Shown: positions 47,369-59,240 of the stretch, one piece after another
Position numbering within the stretch: position 1 is the stretch's first letter
Layout of the letters: each line of letters opens with the position of its first letter
NCBI GenBank assembly: GCA_019009955.1
Contig: CM032228.1
Coordinates: 203,222,501-203,286,500, forward strand
From: Riptortus pedestris
Taxonomy: Eukaryota; Arthropoda; Insecta; Hemiptera; Alydidae
DNA: 64,000 bases
Reading direction: 5' to 3'
Translations under genes and position numbers: made by a program
Notes under the pieces: model-generated
Told to the model about the DNA's origin: nothing
The model's database searches: none
What the model saw: only the letters and a program-made list of their open reading frames with translations

Positions 47369-47949
47369 CTGTTACCGCTCTAGCGGTCGCAATTTTTGTT
47401 TGATCGTTACCAAACTCGATATTTAGTCGTTTTATGTAAAAAGAAAGATCAAGTTCGTTAACGGCTGAAATCGGACCAGTGGGAGGGGGGGGGGTTTAGA
47501 GGGGAGGATTTTCGAAAATTCGAAATATCTCCGTTACTATACGTCGGACCGAAAAATTGTACAGAATCAATCTTATTGAAAATTAAATTTACTATAAATA
47601 TTGTTATATACATTTTTTATCTATCTTGAATATTAACCGAGATATTTGCATTTGTATTCTGCGTGTGGGTATAGCAATACCCAATACTATATACCAGTAG
47701 GCTATGTTCGGACTTTCCGCCGAGAGCTCTGGTGGCCGTTTCCATAACTATTCGTCCCTCGTGAATAGGTTTAGGGGTTAGGTTAACTGTTTTTTGGGAC
47801 TAGAAACTACTGCGTTATTACGCCCTAAATAATGTTTTAGGCTTAGAGGTTTCTTACTACAACAGTTGTTATTAGGCAGATTTCTCTATTGTAAAACTTC
47901 ACGTGGGAAATCTGCTTAGTTTACGCAGCCCCTGCGTGACGGACTTTTT
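47171..47949 (+). mobile_element. HINE-like element, full-length reference copy
   Basis: This copy shows the whole architecture. The 5' palindrome AGCAGATTTCCCTTAAGG with its inverted arm is at 47171-47198, followed by the block TCAAATGTCCATCGATCC and GACGAAAATGAGGTCCG. Then come (TA)n to about 47364 and the hairpin ACCGC TCTA GCGGT at 47374-47387. The core follows (GTTAACGGCTGAAATCGG, G-run, ATCTCCGTTACTATACGTCG), then a variant 3' block unlike that of the 55749 copy. The end is GGGAAATCTGCTTAG, the ACGCAG/CTGCGT stem-loop and GACGGACTTTTT. No coding capacity. Confidence 0.9.
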
Positions 47950-49079
47950 AATATTAGGAAATCCAAGAAATGTATTGTTTCTACCAAATTGAGCCTTCTA
48001 AAACCCGAATCTTAATCTCATGATTAAGATACTCGCGGAACTCCTGCTGCTGCCCAGACTTAGAGGCCTACTTTAACCCATCGTGGACCTGTAGGAATTG
48101 GAAATACCCATCTAGCTAAGCGTTTTAATAGTTCCCTGGACTCTATGAAAAAAAAAAAAAAACCTGGATTCAGTCATTGCAGGACGGATGGAAATTTTAT
48201 TCGTGCTGGAGTCAATTCCATAAGAAAAGAATTGCCAAGGTGAATATAAAAGTTTGTCAAGCAGGTGCTGTTTAAAATAAACTAATTTCCCATCAGCTGC
48301 AATGCCACGCTGATGACTTCATTCCACATCCTAATCTTTAATTCTGTCATCATACGAAGAGTATGCAAACAGGACTGGATATTTAAGAAATCATAGTCGC
48401 TTTCATTGAAAGTCACATAAGCAGAAGTGGGAATCAAATTCATTTGATATTTCAGCATTTATGCTGAGAGCAAATCATATTGAAATCAATCAAAGATCTG
48501 TTCGAGATATATTGACATGTGCTAACGTGAAATGAGTTGGATTATATGGAGTTAAAGTTGGAGTATATTGGCTGCTGAAACATAAAAAATAGCAACTATT
48601 GTGGTTAATATGTATATTTGCCAGTATGTTCCCGAAGCTAATACAAAATTTGGGTGAGGCCAATGACATATTTCGTTGAGTGTTTTAATCAGTTTTTAAA
48701 TAGCTCCAAAAAAATGAAATCGACAAATTATAGTATATTAAAATGACTGTTGTGGCAAAGAGTGTGAAAGATTAAATCTCAAAGAGAATCCACGTTACTT
48801 TGCATCTGCAGGGTTTATGGTATGGAAATTACCGTAATACCGGTTTCAATGCAGACAGACTATTACAGATTACTGTAATTAAAATGCAATTCACTTTTTT
48901 CAAGGAGTTTTGATTTAATTTCATGGTATATATTATTAAACTGTGTGTGTAGGTTTTTTTTATTAAATGCACGGTTTTTTTGTTACATTTTTCCTCATGA
49001 TAAGCATTTCTATCTGTTGAAATGACTATGGTAAAGTTTTAATATATTCATTAATTTTGGCAAATCGCGGAAATAAACT
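47950..49079. other. No gene recognised
   Basis: AT-rich sequence; nothing supportable seen. Confidence 0.4.
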
Positions 49080-49560
49080 TTAGACGAATTCCTTTAAGAA
49101 AAATCAGCTATTGAGGTTGTACTCACTACGCGAGGTTCGAAAAGATTCGTTAAATGTCAATCAATCCAATTTAGGAGATTGCGTTGCAAATTTAAACGCT
49201 ATATAGGCTTTTTCTGCATCACGAATAATATTATTATTTATTAACGTCCACTTTTTAATAACAGTGATATCTGCATTTTTTTAGTTTTCAGTCCATTGTG
49301 AACCGCTCCTTCTCATCTCTAACAGCAAGCTGATGTATCATTGGAAATCTTATTCATAGCTTAAATACCAAGTAAGATATTCATGGAACCTTTGCTGTAT
49401 AATTTATGTAGAGTCGGATCTAATTGTGTAATATAATTAGTTTTGTTAATCATTTAATGTCCCACAATTTTTGTTTTAGATGTTTTTTCGCTAATGAGAA
49501 TATTAAGGGAGTTATTTGAATTTTTGATTCAGCCTTGAGCTCACCCCTATTCATACTTAT
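49080..49560 (+). mobile_element. HINE-like element, broken fragments
   Basis: A 5' piece at about 49083-49175 (TCAGCTATTGAGGTTGTACT, TCGTTAAATGTCAATCAATCC) is separated by about 70 bp from core 3' pieces (TTTAGTTTTCAGTCC, CTTAAATACCAAGTAAG). A short SINE-like phrase, TTAACGTCCACTTTTTAATA, lies between them at about 49240. Confidence 0.55.
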
Positions 49561-49845
49561 GGGATTTCAATTTACAGCTATAGAACCATCTCATGTCTCA
49601 GCTTTCTAATTTATGGAGAAATACAACGTTGAATTTTAAATGACAAAATCAGAGTACCATTCCAGCACCTACAAGTCTGCTTTGTTTACCAAGCGCAATG
49701 GACTTTTTTTATTACGAAAAAAATAACAGATTTTTTTCAGCTGTATGTATGTAATTACATTAATTAATAAATATAAGTAATTACATCTGAATTAAAAACA
49801 ATTCGAAATATTCCACTTCGTGGAATATAGCTGTTTAAGGAAGGG

Positions 49846-49960
49846 TTGTAAAGGATTGCCACCCTATTCTAATCAGTATAGGACGAGGGATTTAATTTAG
49901 TGAATCCGTAACTAACTTAATTATCATCTCTGCGTGAAAATTAAGCTAAACGCAATTTAT
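49846..49960 (-). mobile_element. SINE, degenerate
   Basis: GATTGCCACCCTATTCTAATC and GGGATTTAATTTAGTGAATCCG match the complement of the SINE body (ACCACCCTTTTCTAGCC, TTTATTTAATGAGTCCG). Head and ends not readable. Confidence 0.45.
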
Positions 49961-50173
49961 CAATGAGTACTAGTCCCAAAGCCTTTACATACCAAGCTAA
50001 CCCAAGCCTCAATTTTGGAATGAAAGAACCCATTGAAAATTTTGGAATAAAAGTAGTTAAACCCAATACAGTTTTTTATTTCCTATGTATAATCCAGCAA
50101 CGAGTTAATTGAAGCGTAATCAGTTCTAAACATATTACTAAACAATATGAAATGTTTAAGTACCACTGAAACT

Positions 50174-53100
50174 CAGCCTCCCCAACATAGCCAGCCGCCC
50201 TAGTAAAGCCAGTCTCCCTAGCATAGCCAGCCTCCATAGCACAGCCAGCTACCATAGCATAGCCATCCTCCTAGCATAGCTTTGTTCCCTGGAATTCCCA
50301 ACCTACCTAGCATAACCAGCCTCCCCTGCATAGCCAGCCTCCATAGCATTACCAACCTACCTAGCATAACCAGCCTTCCCTGCATAGCCAGCCTCTATAG
50401 CATTACCAACCTACCTAGCATAACCAGCCGTCCCTGCATAGCCAGCCTCCATAGCATTACCAACCTCCCTAGCATAACCATCCTTCCCTGCATAGCCATC
50501 CTACATAGCATTACCAACCTCCCTAGCATAACCAGCCTCCATAGCATTACCAACCTCCCTAGCATAACCAGCCTCCCCTGCATAGCCAGCCTCCATAGCA
50601 TTACCAACCTCCCTAGCATAACCAGCCTTCCCTGCATAGCCAGCCTCCATAGCATTACCAACCTACCTAGCATAACCAGCCTTCCCTGCATAGCCAGCCT
50701 CCATAGCATTACCAACCTCCCTAGCATAACCAGCCTTCCCTGCATAGCCAGCCTCCATAGCATTACCAACCTACCTAGCATAACCAGCCTTCCTTGCATA
50801 GCCAGCCTCATTAGCATTACCAACCTCCCTAGCATAACCAGCCTTCCCTGCATAGCCAGCCTCCATAGCATTACCAACCTCCCTAGCATAACCAGCCTTC
50901 CCTGCATAGCCAGCCTCCATAGCATTACCAACCTCCCTAGCATAACCAGCCTTCCCTGCATAGCCAGCCTCCATAGCATTACCAACCTACCTAGCATAAC
51001 CAGCCTTCCCTGCATAGCCAGCCTCCATAGCATTACCAACCTACCTAGCATAACCAGCCTTCCCTGCATAGCCAGCCTCTATAGCATTACCAACCTACCT
51101 AGCATAACCAGCCTTCCCTGCATAGCCAGCCTCCATAGCATTACCAACCTCCCTAGCATAACCAGCGTTACCTGCAGAGCCAGCCTCCATAGCATTACCA
51201 ACCTCCCTAGCATAACCAGCCTTCCCTGCATAGCCAGCCTCCATAGCATTACCAACCTACCTAGCATAACCAGCCTTCCCTGCATAGCCAGCCTCCATAG
51301 CATTACCAACCTCCCTAGCATAACCAGCCTTCCCTGCATAGCCAGCCTCCATAGCATTACCAACCTCCCTAGCATAACCAGCCTTCCCTGCATAGCCAGC
51401 CTCCATAGCATTACCAACCTCCCTAGCATAACCAGCCTTCCCTGCATAGCCAGCCTCCATAGCATTACCAACCTACCTAGCATAACCAGCCTTCCCTGCA
51501 TAGCCAGCCTCCATAGCATTACCAACCTACCTAGCATAACCAGCCTTCCCTGCATAGCCAGCCTCTATAGCATTACCAACCTCCCTAGCATAACCAGCCT
51601 TCCCTGCATAGCCAGCCTCAATAGCATTACCAACCTACCTAGCATAACCAGCCTTCCCTGCATAGCCAGCCTCCATAGCATTACCAACCTCCCTAGCATA
51701 ACCAGCCTTCCCTGCATAGCCAGCCTCCATAGCATTACCAACCTCCCTAGCATAACCAGCCTTCCCTGCATAGCCAGCCTCCATAGCATTACCATAGCAT
51801 TACCTCCCTACCTAGCATAACCAGCCTTCCCTGCATAGCCAGCCTCCATAGCATTACCAACCTCCCTAGCATAACCAGCCTTCCCTGCATAGCCAGCCTC
51901 CATAGCATTACCAACCTCCCTCGCATAACCAGCCTTCCCTGCATAGCCAGCCTCGATAGCATTACCAACCCTAGCATAACCAGCTTCCCTGCATAGCCAG
52001 CATTACATAGCCAGCCTCCATAGCATTACCAACCTCCCTAGCATTACCAGCCTTCCCTGCATAGCCAGCCTCCATAGCATTACCAACCTACCTAGCATAA
52101 CCAGCCTTCCCTGCATAGCCAGCCTCCATAGCATTACCTACCTAGCATAACCAGCCTTCCCTGCATAGCCAGCCTCCATAGCATTACCAACCCTAGCATA
52201 ACCAGCCTTCCCTGCATAGCCAGCCTCCATAGCATTACCAACCTACCTAGCATAACCAGCCTTCCCTGCATAGCCAGCCTCCATAGCATTACCACCTAGC
52301 ATAACCAGCCTTCCTGCATAGCCAGCCTCCACCTGCATAGCCAGCCTCCATAGCATTACCAACCTCCAGCATAACCAGCACTATAGCATTACCAACCTAC
52401 CTAGCATAACCAGCCTTCCCTGCATAGCCAGCCTCTATAGCATTACCAACCTACCTAGCATAACCAGCCTTCCCTGCATAGCCAGACTCCATAGCATTAC
52501 CAACCTCCCTAGCATAACCAGCCTTCCCTGCATAGCAAGCATCAATAGAATTAACAACCTACCTATCATAACCAGCCTGCATAGCCAGCCTCCATAGCAT
52601 TACCAACCTACCTAGCATAACCAGCCTTCCCTGCATAGCCAGCCTTAGCATTACCAACCTACCTAGCATAACCAGCCTTCCCTGCATAGCCAGCCTCCAT
52701 AGCATTACCAACCTAGCATAACCAGCCTTCCCTGCATAGCCTGCCTCAATAGCATTACCTACGTAAATAGCATAACCAGACTTCCTTGCATAGACATCCT
52801 AATTAGCATTACCAACCTCCCTAGCATAACCAGCCTTCCCTGCATAGCCAGCCTCCATAGCATTACCAACCTACCTAGCATAACCAGCCTTCCCTGCATA
52901 GCCAGCCTCTATAGCATTACCAACCTCCCTAGCATAACCCGCCTTCCCTGCATAGCCAGCCTCCATAGCATTACCAACCTACCTAGCATAACCAGCTTCC
53001 CTGCATAGCCAGCCTTAGCATTACCAACCTACCTAGCATAACCAGCCTTCCCTGCATAGCCAGCCTCCATAGCATTACCAACCTCCATAACCAGCCTTCC

Positions 53101-54795
53101 TCCTGCATAGCCAGCCTCCATAGCATTACCAGCCTAGCATAACCTGCATAGCCAGCTAGCATTACCCTCCCTAGCATAACCAGCCTCTCCATAGCATTAC
53201 CAACCTCCCTAGCATAACCAGCCTTCCCTGCATAGCCAGCCTCCATAGCATTACCAACCTACCTAGCATAACCAGCCTTCCCTGCATAGCCAGCCTCCAT
53301 AGCATTACCAACCTCCCTAGCATAACCAGCCTTCCCTGCATAGCCAGCCTCCATAGCATTACCAACCTACCTAGCATAACCAGCCTCCCCTGCATAGCCA
53401 GCCTCCATAGCATTACCAACCTACCTAGCATAACCAGCCTTCCCTGCATAGCCAGCCTCCATAGCATTACCAACCTAACTAGCATAAACAGCCTTCCCAG
53501 CATAGCCAGCCTTAGCATTACCAACCTCCCTAGCATAACCAGCCTTCCCTGCAGAGCCAGCCCCCATAGCATCACCAACCTCCCTAGCATAACCAGCCTT
53601 CCCTGCATAGCCAGCCTCCATAGCATTACCAACCTCCCTAGCATAACCAGCCTTCCCTGCATAGCCAGCCTCCATAGCATTACCAACCTACCTAGCATAA
53701 CCAGCCTTCCCTGCATAGCCAGCCTCCATAGCATTACCAACCTACCTAGCATAACCAGCCTTCCTTGCATAGCCAGCCTCATTAGCATTACCAACCTCCC
53801 TAGCATAACCAGCCTTCCCTGCATAGCCAGCCTCCATAGCATTACCAACCTACCTAGCATAACCAGCCTTCCCTGCATAGCCAGCCTCCATAGCATTACC
53901 AACCTACCTAGCATAACCAGCCTTCCCTGCATAGCCAGCCTCCATAGCATTACCAACCTACCTAGCATAACCAGCCTTCCCTGCATAGCCAGCCTCTATA
54001 GCATTACCAACCTACCTAGCATAACCAGCCTTCCCTGCATAGCCAGCCTCCATAGCATTTCGCACAGCCCGAGCATAACCAGCCTTCCCTGCATAGCCAG
54101 CCTCCATAGCAATACCAACCTACCTAGTATAGTCATCCTACCTAGCATAACCAGCCTCCATAGCATTACCAACCTCCCTAGCATAACCAGCCTTCCCTGC
54201 ATAGCCAGCCTCCATCGCATTACCAACCTCCCTAGTTTAACCAGCATTCCCTGCATAGCCAGCCTCCATAGCATTACCAACCTACCTAGCATAACCAGCC
54301 TCCCCTGCATAGCCAGCCTCCATAGCATTACCAACCTACCTAGCATAACCAGCCTTCCCTGCATAGCCAGCCTCCATAGCATTACCAACCTACCTAGCAT
54401 AACCAGCCTTCCCTGCATAGCCAGCCTCCATAGCATTACCAACCTACCTAGCATAACCAGCCTCCCCTGCATAGCCAGCCTCCATAGCATTACCAACCTC
54501 CCTAGCATAACCAGCCTTCCCTGCATAGCCAGCCTCCATAGCATTACCAACCTACCTAGCATAACCAGCCTTCACTGCATAACCAGCCTCCATAGCATTA
54601 CCAGCCTCCCTAGCATAGTCATCCTCCCTAGCATAACCAGTCTCCATAGCATTACCAGCCTCCGTAGCATAGTCATCCTCCCTAGCATAACCAGCCTTCC
54701 CTGCATAGCAGCCTCCCTAGTATAGTCCACCTCCGTAGCATAGTCATCCTCCAAAGCATAGTCATCCTCCCTAGAATAGCCATCCTCCTCCCTTT
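50174..54795. repeat. 54 bp higher-order minisatellite (3 x 18 bp), about 85 units
   Basis: The 54 bp unit is itself three related 18-mers: CCATAGCATTACCAACCT, MCCTAGCATAACCAGCCT (M = A or C) and YCCCTGCATAGCCAGCCT. The core (about 50306-54600) keeps this order. Both edges (50174-50305 and 54600-54795) hold 18-mers without the fixed order and more diverged. The zone about 51955-53180 carries many short indels. Because 54 is divisible by three, several frames on both strands are open; the longest is 512 codons at 50282-51820, with an 18-residue repeat SLPCIASLHSITNLPSIT. I regard these as by-products: they have non-ATG starts and no flanking gene structure. Confidence 0.95.
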
Positions 54796-55059
54796 CAGTG
54801 TTAGAAATTTATTCTGTGGCAAAAAATTTAAAAGGTATACCTTGCCCGTCATTTCTTACTTAGCTGATATTAAAATGAGGGACTGACGAGTATTTAATGA
54901 TTGTGTCAAAAATGTCATTTTGTCTGATGGTACTGCCCTCGCACGGAACGCCGCTTTCCAAGTGGAAGAGACGATTAGCTAGGTATCAGATGATTCATAT
55001 TTAGGAAAACACCATAGGACCTATCTGAATAAAAATGGTAGACGTTAGTACAATTGTCA

Positions 55060-55410
55060 CCGAGCGGTGGGAGTAGCTAGCCAGGAACTTGATAAAAAAA
55101 ACCTCCTTGAAGATGGGAGGGCGACCGCCCCCGTCAGCAGACAAGGCTGGCCCCCAAACCATGGCCCCCGTTCCGCCTCCGATCAAGGCTAGTCATTCAG
55201 TCTCTCCTTCAACCGATACAATCTATAGCTCAAAAACCAAATCAATAAAACCTTTTCGCTTTTATACAAACCCCTACTTACAAAATCCTTCTTAACACGG
55301 ACGAAACAAAAATCGAAAACCTATGAGAAGGTCAACAAAATTTCCCGAACGAAGACCAAGGTATCGTGGCTGTCACAGAAGCTTAAAAGGACAGTTGCAA
55401 CAATTGAAAA
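55060..55410 (+). pseudogene. Possible decayed LINE ORF1 start
   Basis: A G+C-rich segment just after the satellite. From the ATG at 55113 it reads GGRPPPSADKAGPQTMAPVP and then a Ser/Thr/Lys-rich stretch ending at 55295. In a second frame, NTDETKIENL, EGQQNFPNEDQGIVAVTEA follows after a stop. A proline-rich basic start then acidic sequence would fit a retroelement ORF1, but no nucleocapsid zinc knuckle is visible. It could equally be an exon or chance. Low confidence. Confidence 0.25.
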
Positions 55411-55748
55411 CATGGTGGAATATCCATGAAATATTCTAGTACCCGAATATTGGTAGAGTCCCTCCAACTCAACCAAATCACCGTAATCTTCTTGATTGTT
55501 TCATTTGCTCTCCATAATAAACGTCATAGGAAGTCTCTTCAGGTGCAAAACGTACTCAAAAATTAATACTTAACTTCAGCAAAGAGATTAGACCTCCTAG
55601 TAGTGGGGCATAGTCAGTACTAACCTCTCCGCTAAGATGGCCGACTCATTCGTCAGCTGATTAAGAGTAATCTATACCAAGGGAAATAGTCAGGGATGGA
55701 TTTTTAAATATTAAAAAGAATTTATTTTAGATCAGCATTTGAGCTTTT
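55411..55748. other. No recognisable feature
   Basis: No ORF or repeat family recognised. Confidence 0.4.
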
Positions 55749-56461
55749 AGCAGATTTCCCTTAAGGGAAATCAGCTATTGAGGTTGTACTCATGACGGAA
55801 TTTTCGATATTTTTCTTCAAATGTCCATCGATCCTACCTAGTAGATGCAAAAAATTATACAGAATCAATCTTATTACAAATTAAATTTACTATAAATATT
55901 GTTATATACATTTATTCTCTATCTTGAATATTAACCGAGATATTTGCATTTTTCAGTTTTCACCAAACCGCCACTTCTACTCATGTTACGTAAACAATAC
56001 TCTGATACATAATAAATCACATTATTGGAAGTTTAAATACCAAAAATTGTATTCAAGAGACCTTTATTATACGAGATACATGCAAATATGTACTGGTGAC
56101 TCCCCCCCCCCCCATCTTAAAGTTTTGGACTACTAAAATTTTATTGATTGAGATAACAATTATTCTGACTCATTATTAATTACAGTACTAGATATAGTAA
56201 ATAGTTCTCAATAAAATTAATGTGTTATATTCTGATATATTTCAGTAATTGTTTTTCTTTCCGGTGTGAGGCGGGACCCGTTTGTTTACATTTCTAACCT
56301 AACGCTTCCTGTTGGCAGGCTATTGAAATTGGATAAAACATTTCTTATTTCCGTTTGTATTTATTCACGGTGTTGTGTTAGCAGTATGTATATTTATCTA
56401 TTACTAAACTTCACGAGGGAAATCTGCTTAGTTTACGCAGCCCCTGCGTGACGGACTTTTT
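55749..56461 (+). mobile_element. HINE-like element, full ends, microsatellite deleted
   Basis: The 5' palindrome AGCAGATTTCCCTTAAGG is at 55749. The stretch from the (TA)n tract to the core is deleted, joining ACCTAGTAGATG to AAAAAATTATACAGAATC. The 3' half is complete, with the C-run at about 56102-56113. A 3' block follows that includes TTGTTTACATTTCTAACC and CGCTTCCTGTTGGCAGG. It ends with GGGAAATCTGCTTAG, the ACGCAG/CTGCGT stem-loop and GACGGACTTTTT at 56461. Confidence 0.87.
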
Positions 56462-58674
56462 ATTAATAACATTAAGAAATATCTTGTTCAAGTTTCAATT
56501 TCCATTAATTTATTTCACACTTTCTCTTTGCTCTTTAAAATTTTGATATATACAATTTTAACATGAGCTTAAATTAATTGTATTCATTTTTTTGTTATAT
56601 TTACGTTTTTAAAGTCAAAACTGTTTTATGTTTGTAGCTACTCCAGTTAATGTAGTCTTATTTTCACCGTTATCAATATTTATTGCAACATAATCATTTA
56701 ATCTTTTCATTAAGAACTGCTAATAACGCCATCATTATAAAGTATGGTTTATATTGAAATAAATGGACAGCATTTTTCGTTACACGAGTGCCTTACCATA
56801 AACGAACTCTTGATTGTGGTACAATAAATAGTCCGGTCATGAAGGAAAAGTCCGTATATAAACTGGTTACAGTGAAACTCATAAAAAGTAATTAATGAAA
56901 TAGTCCTATTTACTATCACTAGAATTTTTCGTTTGCATATGACCTGATTAAGTTGCAGAGAAAAAAACAAAAGTCAACCATTTAGACTACTATAAGTGCG
57001 ACTGAATCACCCATAAATATATTAATGAAGATACAGAAATGAAATGGTATTTGAATGACAATCCCTTTGATATGAGTAATGACGCACAACTGGAAAATGA
57101 TGATGGCTACTTTTTCTTTTGTTTGGAGCCGGAAATTTGTTGGCGAACGCGGCAGGAGATTTAGCTAGTAATGTTATTAGTAATAAATGGAAAACATTAA
57201 TATGTAATACCAAAATAAAAAATAAAGGTAATTTCTTAGAAGGAATAAAGCTACTGTCGAAGTTTAGTTTTTTTCGATTTAAGGAAGTTGGTTTTAAAGA
57301 AAGCTCTGGTCTACAAATGGCAAATGTGTTTCTATAATTGGGCTAGTAATGAATAATATGATAGAAGAAATCATAAATCAATGAATGTGTGAGTATTAAG
57401 TAAAATTCATATACACATTTTATGGACCAGTTAGTGTCCAGCTAGTTATAATCCATGATTATAACTTCCAAACATTGTTTGACTTGTTAAATAAAAATGT
57501 GCAATCAACAACTAGAAAGCAAGGGAAAATAATTACAAAATACTTTTCGGGATGCTGGATGATATTTCTATGTATACCACCGGACAATAATCTAGAATTT
57601 AAATGGAGCACAATATGAATTTTCCTTAATTCATGACCATTTGTTATTATAATTGCCACTGAATTAAAAAAGAAATGAACCAAAAAAAAAAACAGATTCT
57701 TTAAAAAAAATTGAAACGCAAGTATTTCAATCGATGTTCAAAGTGAGAACGCGTGATGAAGAAATTTGGTCCGAAAAGAATATGCAAGTTTAACATTTTA
57801 AGTACTTAAAGAGATGTTTTCATCAATATATTACGTCAGATCCTCAAATGGAAGGAAATTGAGGTTTCACAGAAGTGAATTAAAGAATTTACCAAAAAAA
57901 GATCCATTCCAAATTCTACGTAAAATATAAAGGGACCACAGAAGTCAGAATAAGAACAAGAGTTTAATGGCTCTTGATGGTGACAGCGTAATCTAAACAC
58001 CTAAAACATAAATTCAAATTTTAAATATTTTACTACAAAAACAAAAGAAATGCCTTCGTAATATCTAATTAAAAGTATGTAAAACCGAATACGCGATATA
58101 GTATATTCGGAAAAATTCCTCATACACAGGTGCCCAGAATAATGTTTTCCCATGTTCTTTTAGTCAATTAAGTAGTTTTGTAAAAATCAATGTCTATGGA
58201 TTGTTAAAATCATTTGGAGAGTAATGAACGAATGAATGAGAAACGAATTAGTGCAAATAATTAAATTAAGATTGATATCATTCGGTACGTTTGAACAGGC
58301 AATAAATATGAATTGTAATAAGTGGCTAGATGTGAGAGTATAGGTTCGAAACGTAGGTATTATAAACAGAAAAACGTCACAACTGAATTAATTATTTCAG
58401 CCTAATGACGTGGCATTATCAAGTGATAAGTTTGAAAACACCTGCAAGTGTTACAGTTGTTGAACCTCTAATGACTATGACCGGAGCTGAAATAAATAAA
58501 TAAGCCCCAAGTGTGTGTATGCTTTAAAAGTGGAACACTAATATTATCGATGGGATACAGCCAACCGATAGATTTACTGAGACTGTTAGTATCAGTCTTT
58601 AATTAGACAATTAGCTATTTTGTAAGTTTTCATACTATTATTTATAGTTTTAACGTTTTTTTCTTAGAAAAAAA
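56462..58674. other. No gene recognised
   Basis: AT-rich sequence of about 2.2 kb. ORFs at 57119-57337 and 57022-57213 (minus) overlap each other and show no motif. Confidence 0.4.
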
Positions 58675-59240
58675 TATCATTGAGGTTGCTCACACTTCAA
58701 AATTACGCATACAATTCTCAGTAAATGAGTGTCAAAAACAACATCACTTTGAATTTGTATTATATACATGTCTGTTGCAGCCCTAGCGGTCGCATTTTTT
58801 ATTGATTGTAACCGAACTAGATATATACGTTTATGGCTGAAATAGAAGTTGGAGTGGGGGTGGGGTGGGGATTTACATTAGAGAGGGAATTTCGATAATT
58901 AAAACATCTCGGTTATTATATATTGTAAATAACCAGTCTTATGGCAAATTTAATGTCCTATAAATCTTTTTATATGCATTTTGATGAGTCTATCACGAAT
59001 ATTAACCAAGACATTGAATTTTTAAATTCTCAGTTTTCAGTGAACTCCCACAATTTGATACAGCACTTTAACAATAAACTAATATATCATTAAAAGTTCA
59101 TACCAGGCTTAAATACTAAATCATGCTTTCAACTTTGGACGGGATACTAGTAAATAGGTTTTCAAAAATACTTATTGTTCTATACCATATTTGATATTTA
59201 ACCGTTTCAGTCAATTCTAAAGTTCGTATTCGTTATTAGC
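58675..59240 (+). mobile_element. HINE-like element, diverged
   Basis: A 5' trace (ATCATTGAGGTTGCTCAC) is followed by TGTCTGTTGCAGCCCTAGCG and GGTCGCATTTTTTATTG at the hairpin position. G-runs (58848-58870) and TTATATATTGTAAATAACC-like core sequence come next, with the start of a second module near 59205 (ACCGTTTCAGTCAATTC). The ends are lost. Confidence 0.6.

Noticed and set aside
47171..47949. Classical Helitron (5' TC, 3' CTRR end)
   Set aside because: The ends lack TC and CTRR. The T-run junctions and subterminal inverted repeats fit the Helentron branch better.
50282..51820. A 512-codon ORF as a repetitive protein gene
   Set aside because: It is the 54 bp satellite read in frame. Other frames on both strands are equally open, the start is not ATG, and the array's indels break frames freely.
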